A stretch of DNA of 64,000 bases. Source: an uncultured Bacillota bacterium (GTDB lineage Bacteria; Bacillota; Clostridia; Christensenellales; UBA1242). The stretch lies in contig CAMMDQ010000001.1 in assembly GCA_946495675.1 (NCBI GenBank), forward strand, positions 82,225 through 146,224. Reading direction: 5' to 3'. How positions within the stretch are numbered: position 1 is the first letter of the stretch; each line of letters begins with the position of its first letter. Under the pieces are notes generated by a model. It was not told where the DNA came from. It worked only from the letters and a program-made list of their open reading frames with translations, and did no database searches. Position numbers and translations under genes: made by a program. Of the stretch, positions 1-8,102 are shown one piece after another.

Positions 1-1
1 C

Positions 2-766
2 AATACAAAGCAGTTTACCAATCAAAAATGGGGAACAGCAAATCCAATCATTGTTCGAGACAAAGATTATGGTGCTGTGCGAATTCGTGGATATGGCAAT
101 TATGCATTCAAGGTTGATGATGCCTACGAGTTTATGAAAAATATAAGCGGAACACTTTCTAGTTTTTCGGCTTCACAAATCACTGATTATCTTCGCAGCA
201 TGGTTTTAAGCGGCATTTCAGATGCGATTGGAGAAAGCAGAATTTCAGTTCTTGATATGGCTGCAAACTTGCAAGAACTTTCAAAAATGGTAGAAGGCAA
301 GGTTGCTGAAGAATTCAAAGAAATTGGCATCAAACTGACAAACTTTGTGTTTGAAAGTTTTTCTCTTCCAGAAGAGCTTGAAAAAGCGCTTGACAAAAAT
401 ACTAGTCTTGGAATGCTTCGTGGGAACATCGATGTTTACACTCAAGTTGAAACACTTGAAGCTATGAAAGAGGCTGCAAAAAATCCAGGTCAGGCTGGCG
501 GAACGATGGGGGCTGGCATGGGACTTGGTATGGGTATGGGTCTTGGCAATATTTTTGCAAACAACATGCAAAACATGGCTAATAATCAAAAAGCTGCACA
601 GAACACTTCTGGCAAGCTTTGCCCAAGTTGCAATGCACATGTCTCAGCCAGAGCAAAATTTTGTCCAGAATGCGGACAAAGATTGGCAACAACTTGTCCA
701 GACTGTGGAACAGAAGTGAAACCAAATGCAAAATTTTGTCCAGAATGTGGAAGGAAGCTTAAATAA
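2..766 (+). CDS. ydjI: SPFH/band-7 protein with C-terminal double zinc ribbon (YdjI-like), 5' truncated by window edge
   Basis: The reading frame is open from base 2, so the true start lies outside the window. The N-terminal part reads like the SPFH domain of the YdjI / 'virion core protein' family (...RDKDYGAVRIRGYGNYAF...). A Gly/Met-rich linker follows (about bases 490-560), then two zinc ribbons with CPSC/CPEC and CPDC/CPEC cysteine pairs. In Bacillus subtilis YdjI works with YdjG and YdjH to recruit a PspA protein to stressed membrane. The next gene overlaps by one base and is YdjG-like, which supports the same role. A PspA gene, if present, would be upstream. The family call is firm; the stress role is inferred. 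Confidence 0.85.
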   Translation, partial: NTKQFTNQKWGTANPIIVRDKDYGAVRIRGYGNYAFKVDDAYEFMKNISGTLSSFSASQITDYLRSMVLSGISDAIGESRISVLDMAANLQELSKMVEGKVAEEFKEIGIKLTNFVFESFSLPEELEKALDKNTSLGMLRGNIDVYTQVETLEAMKEAAKNPGQAGGTMGAGMGLGMGMGLGNIFANNMQNMANNQKAAQNTSGKLCPSCNAHVSARAKFCPECGQRLATTCPDCGTEVKPNAKFCPECGRKLK

Positions 767-1851
767 TGGATGAACGATTGCAAAAAAAGATTTACAATGA
801 TGAAGATTTGGCTGTTGAATCCTTTAAATGTAAAAATTGCGGCGGCGAGACGATTTATGATCCAAAACAGAAAAAATTGAGGTGCCTCTATTGCGACAGT
901 CTTTTTGACATTGAAAATGTTTCAACTGCAAAAGAGCGTGATTTGCAAGAACTTTTGTCAAATGGGCAGATTTGGAAAGATGCCGATGTTTACCAGTGTC
1001 AAAGTTGTGGGGCAAAAGAGATTTTGCAGGCAGGCGAAATTTCAGTTGTTTGTCCGTTTTGCGGCACAAATAGCGTTGTTAAAACGGAAGAAATCCCAGG
1101 GTTAAAACCGCAGGGGGTTTCACCTTTTAAGTTCGATAAGAAGCAGGCAGCAACATTAGCAGAAAAATGGGCTAGAAAAAAATTTTATGCTCCTCGCAAG
1201 TTTAAAAAGAGTGTCAAAGCCGAAAAACTGCACGGGGTTTACAACCCAGTCTTTACATTTGATGCAAAAACGGACAGTCTTTACTCCGGCAGACTAGGCA
1301 AGACTTATTACATTACCAAATATCAAGATGGAAAACCTTATACCGTAAGCAAAACTCGTTATTTTAACATCAAAGGATCGACTAAAGTTGATTTTGATGA
1401 CATGCTTGTTCAAGCTTCTTCTAGCATGCCAATGAGCATTATAAAAAGCTTGGAACCTTTCACAACCAAAGAAGTTCCAGCTTTTCAAGAAGAATATTTG
1501 AGAGGGTATAGTGCTAGCACTTATAACAAAGAGGGTTCGCAGTGCTGGGAAGAATGTATGCAAATGATGAAAAACAGCATTGAAAGAAAAATTTTGAGTC
1601 AATATGACTATAATGTCAAAGTTAATTTGAATGTTCAAACAAAGTTTGCGGGTAAACAATATAAGTATATTCTTGTTCCAGTTTATGTAGGGCATTATAC
1701 TTACAGAAAAAAGCTTTACAATTTTTATATCAATGGGCAGACAGGCAGGATGGCTGGCAAAACGCCTGTTTCACCTGTCAAGGTTGGTTTTACAATTTTT
1801 GTTATTCTTGCAATCATTGTGGGTTTGATATTCTTGCTTTATGGAGGTTGA
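766..1851 (+). CDS. Double zinc-ribbon membrane protein, YdjG-like
   Basis: 361 aa. The start overlaps the stop of the SPFH gene (TAATG) and has a purine-rich AAGGAAG site upstream. Two zinc ribbons lie in the N-terminal third: CKNC/CLYC at about residues 22-45 and CQSC/CPFC at about 76-99. A long central soluble region follows, and one hydrophobic helix at about 336-358 ends the protein, so it should be a tail-anchored membrane protein with its zinc domains in the cytoplasm. This layout and the neighbouring SPFH gene match B. subtilis YdjG, part of the YdjGHI complex that recruits PspA. The name rests on architecture and context, not on an alignment. Confidence 0.7.
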   Translation: MDERLQKKIYNDEDLAVESFKCKNCGGETIYDPKQKKLRCLYCDSLFDIENVSTAKERDLQELLSNGQIWKDADVYQCQSCGAKEILQAGEISVVCPFCGTNSVVKTEEIPGLKPQGVSPFKFDKKQAATLAEKWARKKFYAPRKFKKSVKAEKLHGVYNPVFTFDAKTDSLYSGRLGKTYYITKYQDGKPYTVSKTRYFNIKGSTKVDFDDMLVQASSSMPMSIIKSLEPFTTKEVPAFQEEYLRGYSASTYNKEGSQCWEECMQMMKNSIERKILSQYDYNVKVNLNVQTKFAGKQYKYILVPVYVGHYTYRKKLYNFYINGQTGRMAGKTPVSPVKVGFTIFVILAIIVGLIFLLYGG

Positions 1852-1852
1852 T

Positions 1853-2263
1853 ATGTCCTGGAGTGAAATTGCGTTTATATGCACAGCTGCTGTTTTGCTT
1901 ATTGTGGTGGTGTGTTTTGTAATATATACAAAAAAACACAAAAATGAGAGAGAGCATGCAGATAAAGTGGATGTTATAGATGGGGTGCGTTACACAAAAA
2001 ATGCCCAAGTGCTTGACGAAGGCGGACGACCTATGGTAAGCTTAAAACAGGGAGATATTTTGCTGGAGCGTGGAAAGGTCTACACGGTTGGCAAAGGAAA
2101 TCTTTTTGCAGGCAAATATACCGCTTTGTCTGGCGAAGAAAATTGTTTATCGTTTAATCTGCGTTTGGGCGGGTTGGTAAAAGAATACAAACACGGCTCT
2201 GTGGTCGTGCTTAGTGAAGGCGACAAAATATCTGCAGTTTCATGCAATGTCGTTTTAAGATAA
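1853..2263 (+). CDS. Small membrane-anchored protein of unknown function
   Basis: 136 aa. I chose the ATG at 1853 because GGAGG at 1843-1847 lies five bases upstream; the ATG at 1841 would sit on that site. One N-terminal transmembrane helix (about residues 5-25) is followed by a basic stretch and a probable beta-rich soluble domain of about 100 residues. The gene starts one base after the YdjG-like stop and is clearly in the same operon. I recognise no family. Its position suggests a further part of the membrane-stress complex, which is inference only. Confidence 0.75.
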   Translation: MSWSEIAFICTAAVLLIVVVCFVIYTKKHKNEREHADKVDVIDGVRYTKNAQVLDEGGRPMVSLKQGDILLERGKVYTVGKGNLFAGKYTALSGEENCLSFNLRLGGLVKEYKHGSVVVLSEGDKISAVSCNVVLR

Positions 2264-2275
2264 AAGGGGGAATGT

Positions 2276-2716
2276 ATGAGTAGAAATTTGATTTATAAAC
2301 TTCTTGGAGCACTTGTAGTGGTTGCAGCTGCTGTTTTATGGATTCTGTCACTGACAGTGCCTGAGACTTTTGGCTTCTTTTCACTTGCGTGGGCTGGGGT
2401 GCTGCTTTGCGGTGGAATTGGTGTCATCTTTCTGTTAAACGGAATATTTCAAAAGAATATTACCACCATTAAAAAACTAAAAATTTGGTTTGGAGTGGCT
2501 CTTCTTGTTTGTGCCGTTTTATGTCTGGTCAGTGCAATCACAATTCCTGAAAATCTTGTCATCCCAATCATAGCGGTGATTGTTGCGGTTGGTTTTATGA
2601 TAACAATTCTGGCAACAGCTGGCAAAAAATGGGACGAAGGCGACAATCATAAGGTTGGCTATAAAAACTATTTTGAAAGAAAAAAAGAAGAAGAGAAACA
2701 AAACGAAGAAAAATAA
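2276..2716 (+). CDS. Small four-helix membrane protein, charged C-terminal tail
   Basis: 146 aa, start preceded by AAAGGGGGA. Four hydrophobic segments are visible (about residues 8-28, 35-55, 67-86 and 91-111), then a highly charged tail rich in Lys and Glu. It lies 12 bases behind the preceding small membrane gene and appears to be the last gene of the ydj-like operon: a new consensus promoter begins 12 bases after its stop. No family recognised. A structural partner of the SPFH/zinc-ribbon complex is possible but unproven. Confidence 0.72.
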   Translation: MSRNLIYKLLGALVVVAAAVLWILSLTVPETFGFFSLAWAGVLLCGGIGVIFLLNGIFQKNITTIKKLKIWFGVALLVCAVLCLVSAITIPENLVIPIIAVIVAVGFMITILATAGKKWDEGDNHKVGYKNYFERKKEEEKQNEEK

Positions 2717-2728
2717 TAGGCATCAATA

Positions 2729-2757
2729 TTGACAATGACTATAAATTGAAGTATAAT
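2729..2757 (+). promoter_or_regulatory. Consensus sigma-A promoter with an ultra-short leader
   Basis: TTGACA at 2729-2734, a 17-base spacer, and TATAAT at 2752-2757. Transcription should start near 2764, exactly where the GGAGG site (2764-2768) of the next gene begins. The 5' leader would be only about 12 bases long and consist of the ribosome binding site. Confidence 0.85.
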
Positions 2758-2775
2758 GAATTCGGAGGCAAAGCA

Positions 2776-3195
2776 ATGGCGGATAATTATAAGAAAAATA
2801 ATACAGATGATAAAATAGAGAATCCTTCTGCTAAAGACAAGATAAAAAGCATAATGAAGGATATAAAATTTGGACTTATAAAAGCGAAACAAAGCAGAAC
2901 CCTTGTCTTTTTGGGAGTGGCTGCTGTTGTAGGAATGGGAGGAGTGTTCACTGCTTGCATGGGTCATCCTATTTTGGCAGTATTAGGTGTTGCAGGAGCT
3001 TCGCCAATTTTACTATCCGGCATAGGAGCGACATTGGAAGACGACAAAAACATCAATAAACCAGTGAGCATGGGCGATAGCGACATTAAACGAGATACGC
3101 AAAAAAAGACAGAAACTACTATACAGCATAGTAAACACATGGAGAAGAGCGGGGAAGCTCTTAAACACGATGTCGACGCAAGCTATAAATGTTGA
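2776..3195 (+). CDS. Small membrane protein of unknown function
   Basis: 139 aa. Start ATG 2776 has GGAGG at 2764-2768; the in-frame TTG at 2746 lies inside the promoter and is rejected. A charged N-terminus (about 45 residues) precedes two hydrophobic segments (about 46-64 and 67-85) and a long polar tail with many Lys, Asp and His. It has its own consensus promoter and ends before a bidirectional terminator, so it is monocistronic. No family recognised. Confidence 0.7.
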   Translation: MADNYKKNNTDDKIENPSAKDKIKSIMKDIKFGLIKAKQSRTLVFLGVAAVVGMGGVFTACMGHPILAVLGVAGASPILLSGIGATLEDDKNINKPVSMGDSDIKRDTQKKTETTIQHSKHMEKSGEALKHDVDASYKC

Positions 3196-3304
3196 TTTTT
3201 TATATATAATTTTTTGTAAATTTAGCTTTTTAATTTAAAGAAATTAGTGATAAAAAGGCAAAAGATGAAACTTAAAAAAATAATCAAATTGGTTAAATGG
3301 ATTG

Positions 3305-3335
3305 AAAAAACGGAGATAAGGCTCCGTTTTTTAGT
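3305..3335. terminator. Bidirectional intrinsic terminator between convergent genes
   Basis: A-rich stretch, CGGAG stem, short loop, CTCCG, then a T-run, with U-tracts on both strands. It closes the plus-strand small membrane gene and the minus-strand rsmE, whose stop codon (3331-3333) lies in the T-run. Confidence 0.85.
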
Positions 3336-4035
3336 TTTTGGTTAGTGCATTTATCAAAGCTAAAATGGTGGTGACTGCGGTTGTGCAACGCAAAATCCTA
3401 GTTCCAAGTGTGATTGAGTGAACTCTTTCTTTTAAAATAGCTTGAATTTCTTTTTCGGAAAATCCACCCTCATTGCCGACAATAACTGCAATTTTTGTTG
3501 CATTTTGTATGTTTTTTACATCAAATATTGTTTTAAACTTTTCCTTTTCGTTTGCAAAGATTACAAAATCAAAATTTTCAAACATTTTGGATAACTGAGA
3601 AAATTTGATAAGAGGCAAGTTTATCATAAGTTTTGAACGCCCACATTGCTTGCTTGCGGACAAAATTTGAGACTTTATTCTTTCGTCGTTTATTCTGCTG
3701 GAGTTTGAAAAATCGGAAATGAAAAGTTGAAGTGTGCTTACACCAAGTTCGACAGCTTTTGCAACAATTTCATCTAGATATTCTTTTTTTGGTAATGCTT
3801 GAAAAAGGGTTATATCTTTATTCGGAAGAGCAGAGCATTTTTCAATTTTTTCAATTTTTGCTTTGCAAATTCTTTTGTCAAGGCTTTCAATTTGACAATA
3901 ATATTCATTTTCATCATCACAGATGCAGATAATCTTATCGCCCACTTTTTGTCGCATAACTTTTGACAGATGTGCTAATTCATCATTATCGATTATAACA
4001 AATTGGCCTTCTTTTTTCCCAAAAAATCGTCTCAT
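3331..4035 (-). CDS. rsmE: 16S rRNA m3U1498 methyltransferase RsmE
   Basis: 234 aa. RsmE methylates N3 of U1498 in 16S rRNA of the 30S subunit using SAM, with a SPOUT trefoil-knot fold. Family signatures are visible: an N-terminal PUA-like part (MRRFFG..., HLSKVMRQKVGD), the QALPKKEYLDEIVAKAVELG motif, and the C-terminal knot with IVGNEGGFSEKE and LGTRILRCTTAVTTIL. The ATG at 4035 is preferred over the GTG at 4041 because AAAGGAG (minus strand) sits five bases upstream of the ATG and overlaps the GTG. The gene has its own extended -10 promoter and diverges from the PH-domain gene. Confidence 0.95.
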   Translation of the reverse strand: MRRFFGKKEGQFVIIDNDELAHLSKVMRQKVGDKIICICDDENEYYCQIESLDKRICKAKIEKIEKCSALPNKDITLFQALPKKEYLDEIVAKAVELGVSTLQLFISDFSNSSRINDERIKSQILSASKQCGRSKLMINLPLIKFSQLSKMFENFDFVIFANEKEKFKTIFDVKNIQNATKIAVIVGNEGGFSEKEIQAILKERVHSITLGTRILRCTTAVTTILALINALTKN

Positions 4036-4053
4036 AATCACTCCTTTTAAATT

Positions 4054-4081
4054 ATTATAGCAAAATACTGTAACTTTTCAA
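4054..4081 (-). promoter_or_regulatory. Promoter of rsmE
   Basis: On the minus strand: TTGAAA (4081-4076), a 16-base spacer, and TATAAT (4059-4054) preceded by TGC, an extended -10. Start of transcription is predicted near 4047, just before the AAAGGAG site. Confidence 0.75.
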
Positions 4082-4109
4082 TGATTTATTTCGCAATTTT
4101 AAAATTTTG

Positions 4110-4118
4110 TGTTATAAT
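4110..4118 (+). promoter_or_regulatory. Extended -10 promoter of the PH-domain gene
   Basis: TGT-TATAAT, with TATAAT at 4113-4118; the -35 region at about 4090-4095 is poor. It diverges from the rsmE promoter only about 30 bases away. Confidence 0.6.
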
Positions 4119-4150
4119 CGTATCAGAAAAATTAGTTTTGAGGTTGCAAA

Positions 4151-4816
4151 GTGGCAAAATATAACGAGAAAAATTTTTATGTTGATGAGCATATGCGTAA
4201 CAATAAAATTGAGGATTTTTTGAACGAAGGCGAACAGATTTTGTGGGGTGCTAAGCCAAAAAAATCAGCTTTTATCTGGTCAAAGATCCTAAATATGCTG
4301 CCTTTTGCTTTAATTTGGATTCTTTTTGATGGATTTTTTATTGGGATGTTGGTTGTAAATGATGTTTTTTCAAATATTCCAATTGCTTTAACAATATTTA
4401 TCATTTTATTCTTTATCGCGCATTTGACGCCTTTTTGGATATGGCTTAGCAATGTTATCACAGCAACAGCTCAACATAAGAATATTGAATATGCATTTAC
4501 CGACAAGCGCATCATCATCCGCACAGGCATTATCGTTGATATACAAAATATCTTTTATATGGATATGCAAGGTGTTAATTTAAAGGTTGGGCTTATTGAT
4601 AGAATGCTGAAAGTTGGCGATATTTACATTACAACAAAACTCAATACAATAGTTTTGTGGGACATTGAAAATCCATACATGATCGTCAATAAATTACAAA
4701 AGATTTCCAATGATATAAAAATTGATATGTATTTTCCAAATGCACTTCGTCCAGAAGAAAATGAAGGGTTCGAAACAAAATATGTGGGCATAAAGGACAA
4801 GAAAAATAAAAAATGA
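4151..4816 (+). CDS. PH-domain (bPH2-type) membrane protein
   Basis: 221 aa from a GTG start with GAGG at 4140-4143. Two hydrophobic helices (about residues 51-76 and 81-112) form a hairpin near the N-terminus. They are followed by a bacterial pleckstrin-homology domain with the typical AFTDKRIIIRTGIIV strand and DMQGVNLKVGLIDRMLKVGDIYI. Such proteins are usually small membrane proteins of unknown role, some linked to envelope stress. The gene is monocistronic. Family call by motif pattern; function unknown. Confidence 0.78.
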   Translation: MAKYNEKNFYVDEHMRNNKIEDFLNEGEQILWGAKPKKSAFIWSKILNMLPFALIWILFDGFFIGMLVVNDVFSNIPIALTIFIILFFIAHLTPFWIWLSNVITATAQHKNIEYAFTDKRIIIRTGIIVDIQNIFYMDMQGVNLKVGLIDRMLKVGDIYITTKLNTIVLWDIENPYMIVNKLQKISNDIKIDMYFPNALRPEENEGFETKYVGIKDKKNKK

Positions 4817-5113
4817 GAGGGGATTTGAGGAAGCTTCTTTACAAGTTTGCAAAAGTTGTAATATAATTTCTCAAATCTTCAGCACCTTTTATAGAATGCA
4901 GACGATGTTCTCTGGAAGAAATAGCTTAAATTTTTAAAACATAAATTTTATTAAAATTGTTTGCAAAAGCATCTGCCATAAAACCTACGGCAAAATGAGA
5001 TTTTTTTGACTACTCTTTGACATGTGGCGGACTAGGAATTCTAAAAATTGGTATCTTTCAAAGAATATTTCGCCATATTTTCTTCTAAAAATTAATATTT
5101 TTAAGCTTTTAAT
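4817..5113. other. Non-coding stretch between the PH-domain gene and the tRNA
   Basis: No convincing gene on either strand. A possible promoter (TTTACA at 4838-4843, 18-base spacer, TATAAT at 4862-4867) points towards the tRNA but is about 250 bases upstream of it. The rest is AT-rich without a clear hairpin. The open frame on the minus strand at 4985-5347 is the antisense of the tRNA. Confidence 0.5.
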
Positions 5114-5189
5114 GGCCTCGTAGTAAAACAGGATATTACGGTCCCCTCCTAAGGGATTGTTCTGGGTTCGAGTCCCGGCGGGGTCACCA
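5114..5189 (+). tRNA. tRNA-Arg (anticodon CCT)
   Basis: Full cloverleaf of 76 bases with encoded CCA. Acceptor GGCCTCG (5114-5120) pairs with CGGGGTC (5179-5185). The D stem is GTAA/TTAC with GG in the loop. The anticodon stem GTCCC/GGGAT encloses loop CTCCTAA, giving anticodon CCT, which reads AGG. The T arm is CTGGG-TTCGAGT-CCCGG. Discriminator A5186 is followed by CCA 5187-5189. Confidence 0.96.
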
Positions 5190-5218
5190 AATATTAATAA
5201 GAAGGTTGTGAGTGAGAA

Positions 5219-5761
5219 ATGAAAGTTTATATTATGCGTCATGGGCAGACCGTTTGGAATGCCAAAGGAATTATTCAAGGGCGAAGGCAGGGCAGGCTTA
5301 GCAAAAAAGGAATTAGTCAGGTTGAGGAGCAGGCAAAAAAATTTCAAAATGTTAATTTTGATTTAATTTTTACTTCTCCTCTTATGCGAACTGTGCAAAC
5401 CACTAATATTATTAATAAATTTCATTCTTGCAAGGTTATACGAGATGATCGTCTCCTTGAAGTTGACAAAGGGATTTTGGCAGGACAAAGAAAAAAACGT
5501 TTGCCTGCAAAAGTTTATGCCGAAAGATATATTTATCCTGAAAAATATGGATGCGAGAAGCCTGAAGATGTCTGCGAGCGAGTGCGTGATTTTGTAAAAT
5601 TTTTAAAAGAAAATTTTTCAAATAAAACAGTTTTAGTTGTAACACATGGAGCTATTGCAGATTTGATGGCAAATCTTTTTAAACATGGAAGCATTGATGA
5701 AAGCGATTTTTGCAAGGGTTGGACATTTAAAAACGCAGAAATTCGTTTTTTTGAAATATAA
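5219..5761 (+). CDS. Histidine phosphatase family protein (phosphoglycerate mutase-like)
   Basis: 180 aa. The catalytic RHG motif is at residues 7-9 (YIMRHGQTVWN), followed by the family's TSPLMRTVQT segment and the second catalytic histidine in VVTHGAI. This is the two-histidine phosphatase branch, which includes small-molecule phosphatases such as CobC or PhoE and the phosphoglycerate mutases. The substrate cannot be told from the sequence. At 180 residues it is shorter than GpmA. It starts 30 bases behind the tRNA and may be read through from it; a GAAGG sequence lies 14 bases upstream of the ATG. Confidence 0.88.
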   Translation: MKVYIMRHGQTVWNAKGIIQGRRQGRLSKKGISQVEEQAKKFQNVNFDLIFTSPLMRTVQTTNIINKFHSCKVIRDDRLLEVDKGILAGQRKKRLPAKVYAERYIYPEKYGCEKPEDVCERVRDFVKFLKENFSNKTVLVVTHGAIADLMANLFKHGSIDESDFCKGWTFKNAEIRFFEI

Positions 5762-5784
5762 ATTTCAAATGCTTGCAAGCAACA

Positions 5785-5815
5785 AAAAAGCAGGAAGTTA
5801 GCTTCCTGTTTTTTA
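5785..5815. terminator. Bidirectional intrinsic terminator
   Basis: CAGGAAG (5791-5797), loop TTAG, CTTCCTG (5802-5808), A-run on the left and T-run on the right. It serves the convergent histidine phosphatase and MBL hydrolase genes. Confidence 0.88.
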
Positions 5816-5821
5816 TCGTTT

Positions 5822-6529
5822 TTACTCAACGTTTACCACTTCTTGGCAGGCGGGGATGCTAAGTTTGGTGTTAAAACGGTTTAGAATTTCATCTGGCACA
5901 TGTACGCTATATATTAGCTTTTGAGGGAACATTTTTTTTAATTGCAAAATTTCTTCAACGCATAAATGGCTATTGTTCTTTTTAAGAGAAGAGCTGTCTG
6001 CAAAAAGGATGTCGCTTTTTTTAACAAGTTCCAAAAGGCCGTCACACCAGCAAGTATCACCGGTAAAACCGACAGTTTTAGAGCAATCTGTTTTTTGTAA
6101 ACGATAACCTAAAGCTGGGGAGCAAGAATGTTTCATTTCAAAAACATCTATTTGATAATTTTCAAATTTTATGGTTTGATTTGGCTTGACTTCTATTATA
6201 TTTAAAAACTTAGATATATATTTTTTTGAATAATCATGTTCAAAAATTTTAAATAGAGTTTTTAATTTTTTAAAAAGATTTTTTGGACCGATGACGGTCA
6301 TCGATTTGTTATGTTTTTTACAAATGTCAAGCATAATGTGCAAATCTGCAAAATGATCAGAATGGAAATGCGAAATTATTATAAGTTTGATTTTTGAAAA
6401 ATCTACATTATCCCACATAAATTTGGTGCAGGATTGTGGTGTATCAAATATAATTTTGTCGTCTATTACAAAATTTGTGTTTGGTCGTGAGAACCATGTG
6501 TTTGAATTACCAATAATTTTTATTTTCAT
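5822..6529 (-). CDS. Metallo-beta-lactamase-fold hydrolase
   Basis: 235 aa. The zinc-binding motif HFHSDH is present (residues about 54-59, in IIISHFHSDHFAD). Further metal-ligand positions follow in CSPALGYRL, FTGDTCWCD and the late YSVHVPD, the order seen in the RNase Z/PhnP branch of the fold. It is probably a phosphodiesterase-type hydrolase, but the substrate is unknown. Its start overlaps the stop of the upstream HAD/nucleoside-hydrolase gene (ATGA type), so the two are translationally coupled and may act in one nucleotide-degradation route. That link is inference. Confidence 0.85.
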   Translation of the reverse strand: MKIKIIGNSNTWFSRPNTNFVIDDKIIFDTPQSCTKFMWDNVDFSKIKLIIISHFHSDHFADLHIMLDICKKHNKSMTVIGPKNLFKKLKTLFKIFEHDYSKKYISKFLNIIEVKPNQTIKFENYQIDVFEMKHSCSPALGYRLQKTDCSKTVGFTGDTCWCDGLLELVKKSDILFADSSSLKKNNSHLCVEEILQLKKMFPQKLIYSVHVPDEILNRFNTKLSIPACQEVVNVE

Positions 6530-7971
6530 TTAAGAGCCCTCAATCTTTTAAACAGATCTGCTAAAATTCTGCCGCTATCTCTCATCTGTGAAACTATATA
6601 TGCACGATTTTTTCCTTTTTTGTTTAAAGCAATGTGTGAGTGAACAAATTTTACGGCAACTTCTGATTCAATAAATGGAATAGGATTTGAAAGATAATAA
6701 ATTACACCACAATCGAACAAAGATTTGTATGAAATTTTGAATGCTTTTAAAGTATTTGTAAATCCTTTATACAAAAGTTTTGCAAGTTCCGAATTTTGCA
6801 AATCCAACTCTTCTTCAAGATTTTTTGCGGAAAGGTATAGAGGAGCAAAGCATGATGCGGGGAATATGGTCTTATCTTTGATTTTTTCGATAACAATTTG
6901 TGTTGCAATTGGGTCTTTCGACATGTTTGTTTCCGACTGTAAGCCAAAAGGAGTTAGCTCTCCCATAAGAGAATAGAGTTTGATTTTATCGGCTATTTCG
7001 GGAGCCTTTGTTACCGCGACCGCAAGATTTGTTGGAACTCCTATGGCAATAAAAGTTACCTTTTCATGCTTTTTGCAAATTTCAATTATTTTGTCAACAC
7101 CTTCGCTATCCGGCGGGGCGCCAAGCCCCAAAAGCGCCTCTGTGCCCTTGTATATTTTTTTGACAAGATCTTCTCTGCCAGCAAGCTTTGCAAGGCGTTT
7201 TGCTTTTTTATAAGATCTTTCCACATTGTCTTTGATCACCAAATTCTTATTATTATCACTAAAGTGCGGGGCTATGGTGATTGCTTCAACAGGAGCATTT
7301 TTAAACGAAAACAGATAAGAAAGCGCAAATTCATCATCAATTTCATTTGTAACATCCGAATCTATTATGATTGGATATCGCTCCAGCATGGTTTTTCTGT
7401 TGTAAAGATTATAAATTTCATAATACAGATCTTCATAAGTTGTGTAATTTTTATATTTTGTAAAAGGTCTTTGCTCGGCTGAAACTTGATATATTTTTGT
7501 GTTTGGACAATTTTGTTCTGCGCTTACGCACTTTTTGTAGCTGTTGTCAATATAAACATCTATTTTGTTTTTGTTTATCATAAAGATCTTATCGTATTGT
7601 TTTATGATCAATTTATCATACTTAAGTTCTTGTTCTTTCAGCCAGTTAGTGCTGACCGAGCGTTTTGAATATCCATCAAAACCCCTTGCAGAAATGAGAT
7701 AGATTTGGTCGCCATCCTTTTTTAAAGTCTTTGCAAGTTGAAGACCTGTGTAAACAGGTTGCAACACAGGATGTGCTTGCGGAATAGCAATGCTGTCAAA
7801 GTGATTTTTCTCTGCAGTTGACCAATCAAACATCCCGTGCCAAATTTGTTTATTTTTGCAAATTACTCCCTTTTTACTTTTAGAATAAAGCCTGTCATAA
7901 GTTTGAGCAAGAGGTATCAGTCTGGCAGTAAATTTTGCCAAAGTATCATCAATATCAAAAGCTATTCTCAT
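6526..7971 (-). CDS. HAD-family phosphatase fused to an inosine/uridine-type nucleoside hydrolase
   Basis: 481 aa, two domains. Residues about 1-190 form a HAD domain resembling 5'(3')-deoxyribonucleotidases: FDIDDTLAKF at the N-terminus, a LISARG segment (motif II position) and a late VYIDNS. Residues about 198-470 form a nucleoside hydrolase with the Asp-rich N-terminal signature IDSDVTNEIDDEFALSY, which coordinates calcium in this family, and later FIAIGVPTNLA. The combination would first dephosphorylate a nucleotide and then cleave the N-glycosidic bond. Start ATG 7971 is backed by AGAGGAG on the minus strand. The fusion is unusual and is listed as a finding. Confidence 0.82.
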   Translation of the reverse strand: MRIAFDIDDTLAKFTARLIPLAQTYDRLYSKSKKGVICKNKQIWHGMFDWSTAEKNHFDSIAIPQAHPVLQPVYTGLQLAKTLKKDGDQIYLISARGFDGYSKRSVSTNWLKEQELKYDKLIIKQYDKIFMINKNKIDVYIDNSYKKCVSAEQNCPNTKIYQVSAEQRPFTKYKNYTTYEDLYYEIYNLYNRKTMLERYPIIIDSDVTNEIDDEFALSYLFSFKNAPVEAITIAPHFSDNNKNLVIKDNVERSYKKAKRLAKLAGREDLVKKIYKGTEALLGLGAPPDSEGVDKIIEICKKHEKVTFIAIGVPTNLAVAVTKAPEIADKIKLYSLMGELTPFGLQSETNMSKDPIATQIVIEKIKDKTIFPASCFAPLYLSAKNLEEELDLQNSELAKLLYKGFTNTLKAFKISYKSLFDCGVIYYLSNPIPFIESEVAVKFVHSHIALNKKGKNRAYIVSQMRDSGRILADLFKRLRALK

Positions 7972-8067
7972 ATTGTTCTCCTCTGTTTAACAAATTAAGT
8001 ATAGCAAAAATTCATTTCCAAAAACAAACAAAATTAAGAGCAAAACAAATTTTTTATTAAATTTTGT

Positions 8068-8096
8068 TTGCATTTTTGTGTGAGTTTTAATATAAT
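8068..8096 (+). promoter_or_regulatory. Promoter of the metK riboswitch transcript
   Basis: TTGCAT at 8068-8073, 17-base spacer, TATAAT at 8091-8096. The predicted start, about 8103, coincides with the first bases of the riboswitch P1 strand. Confidence 0.82.
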
Positions 8097-8102
8097 GTGA
8101 TT

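Noticed and set aside
3265..3345. 26-codon frame starting MKLKKIIKLVKWIEKTE
   Set aside because: It reads through the bidirectional terminator and has only a weak ribosome binding site (AAGGCA); could be chance.
4985..5347. Minus-strand open frame of 120 codons containing GDPAGTRTQNNPLGGDR
   Set aside because: It is the antisense of the tRNA-Arg gene and the start of the phosphatase gene; this peptide string is a well-known artefact of frames across tRNA genes.
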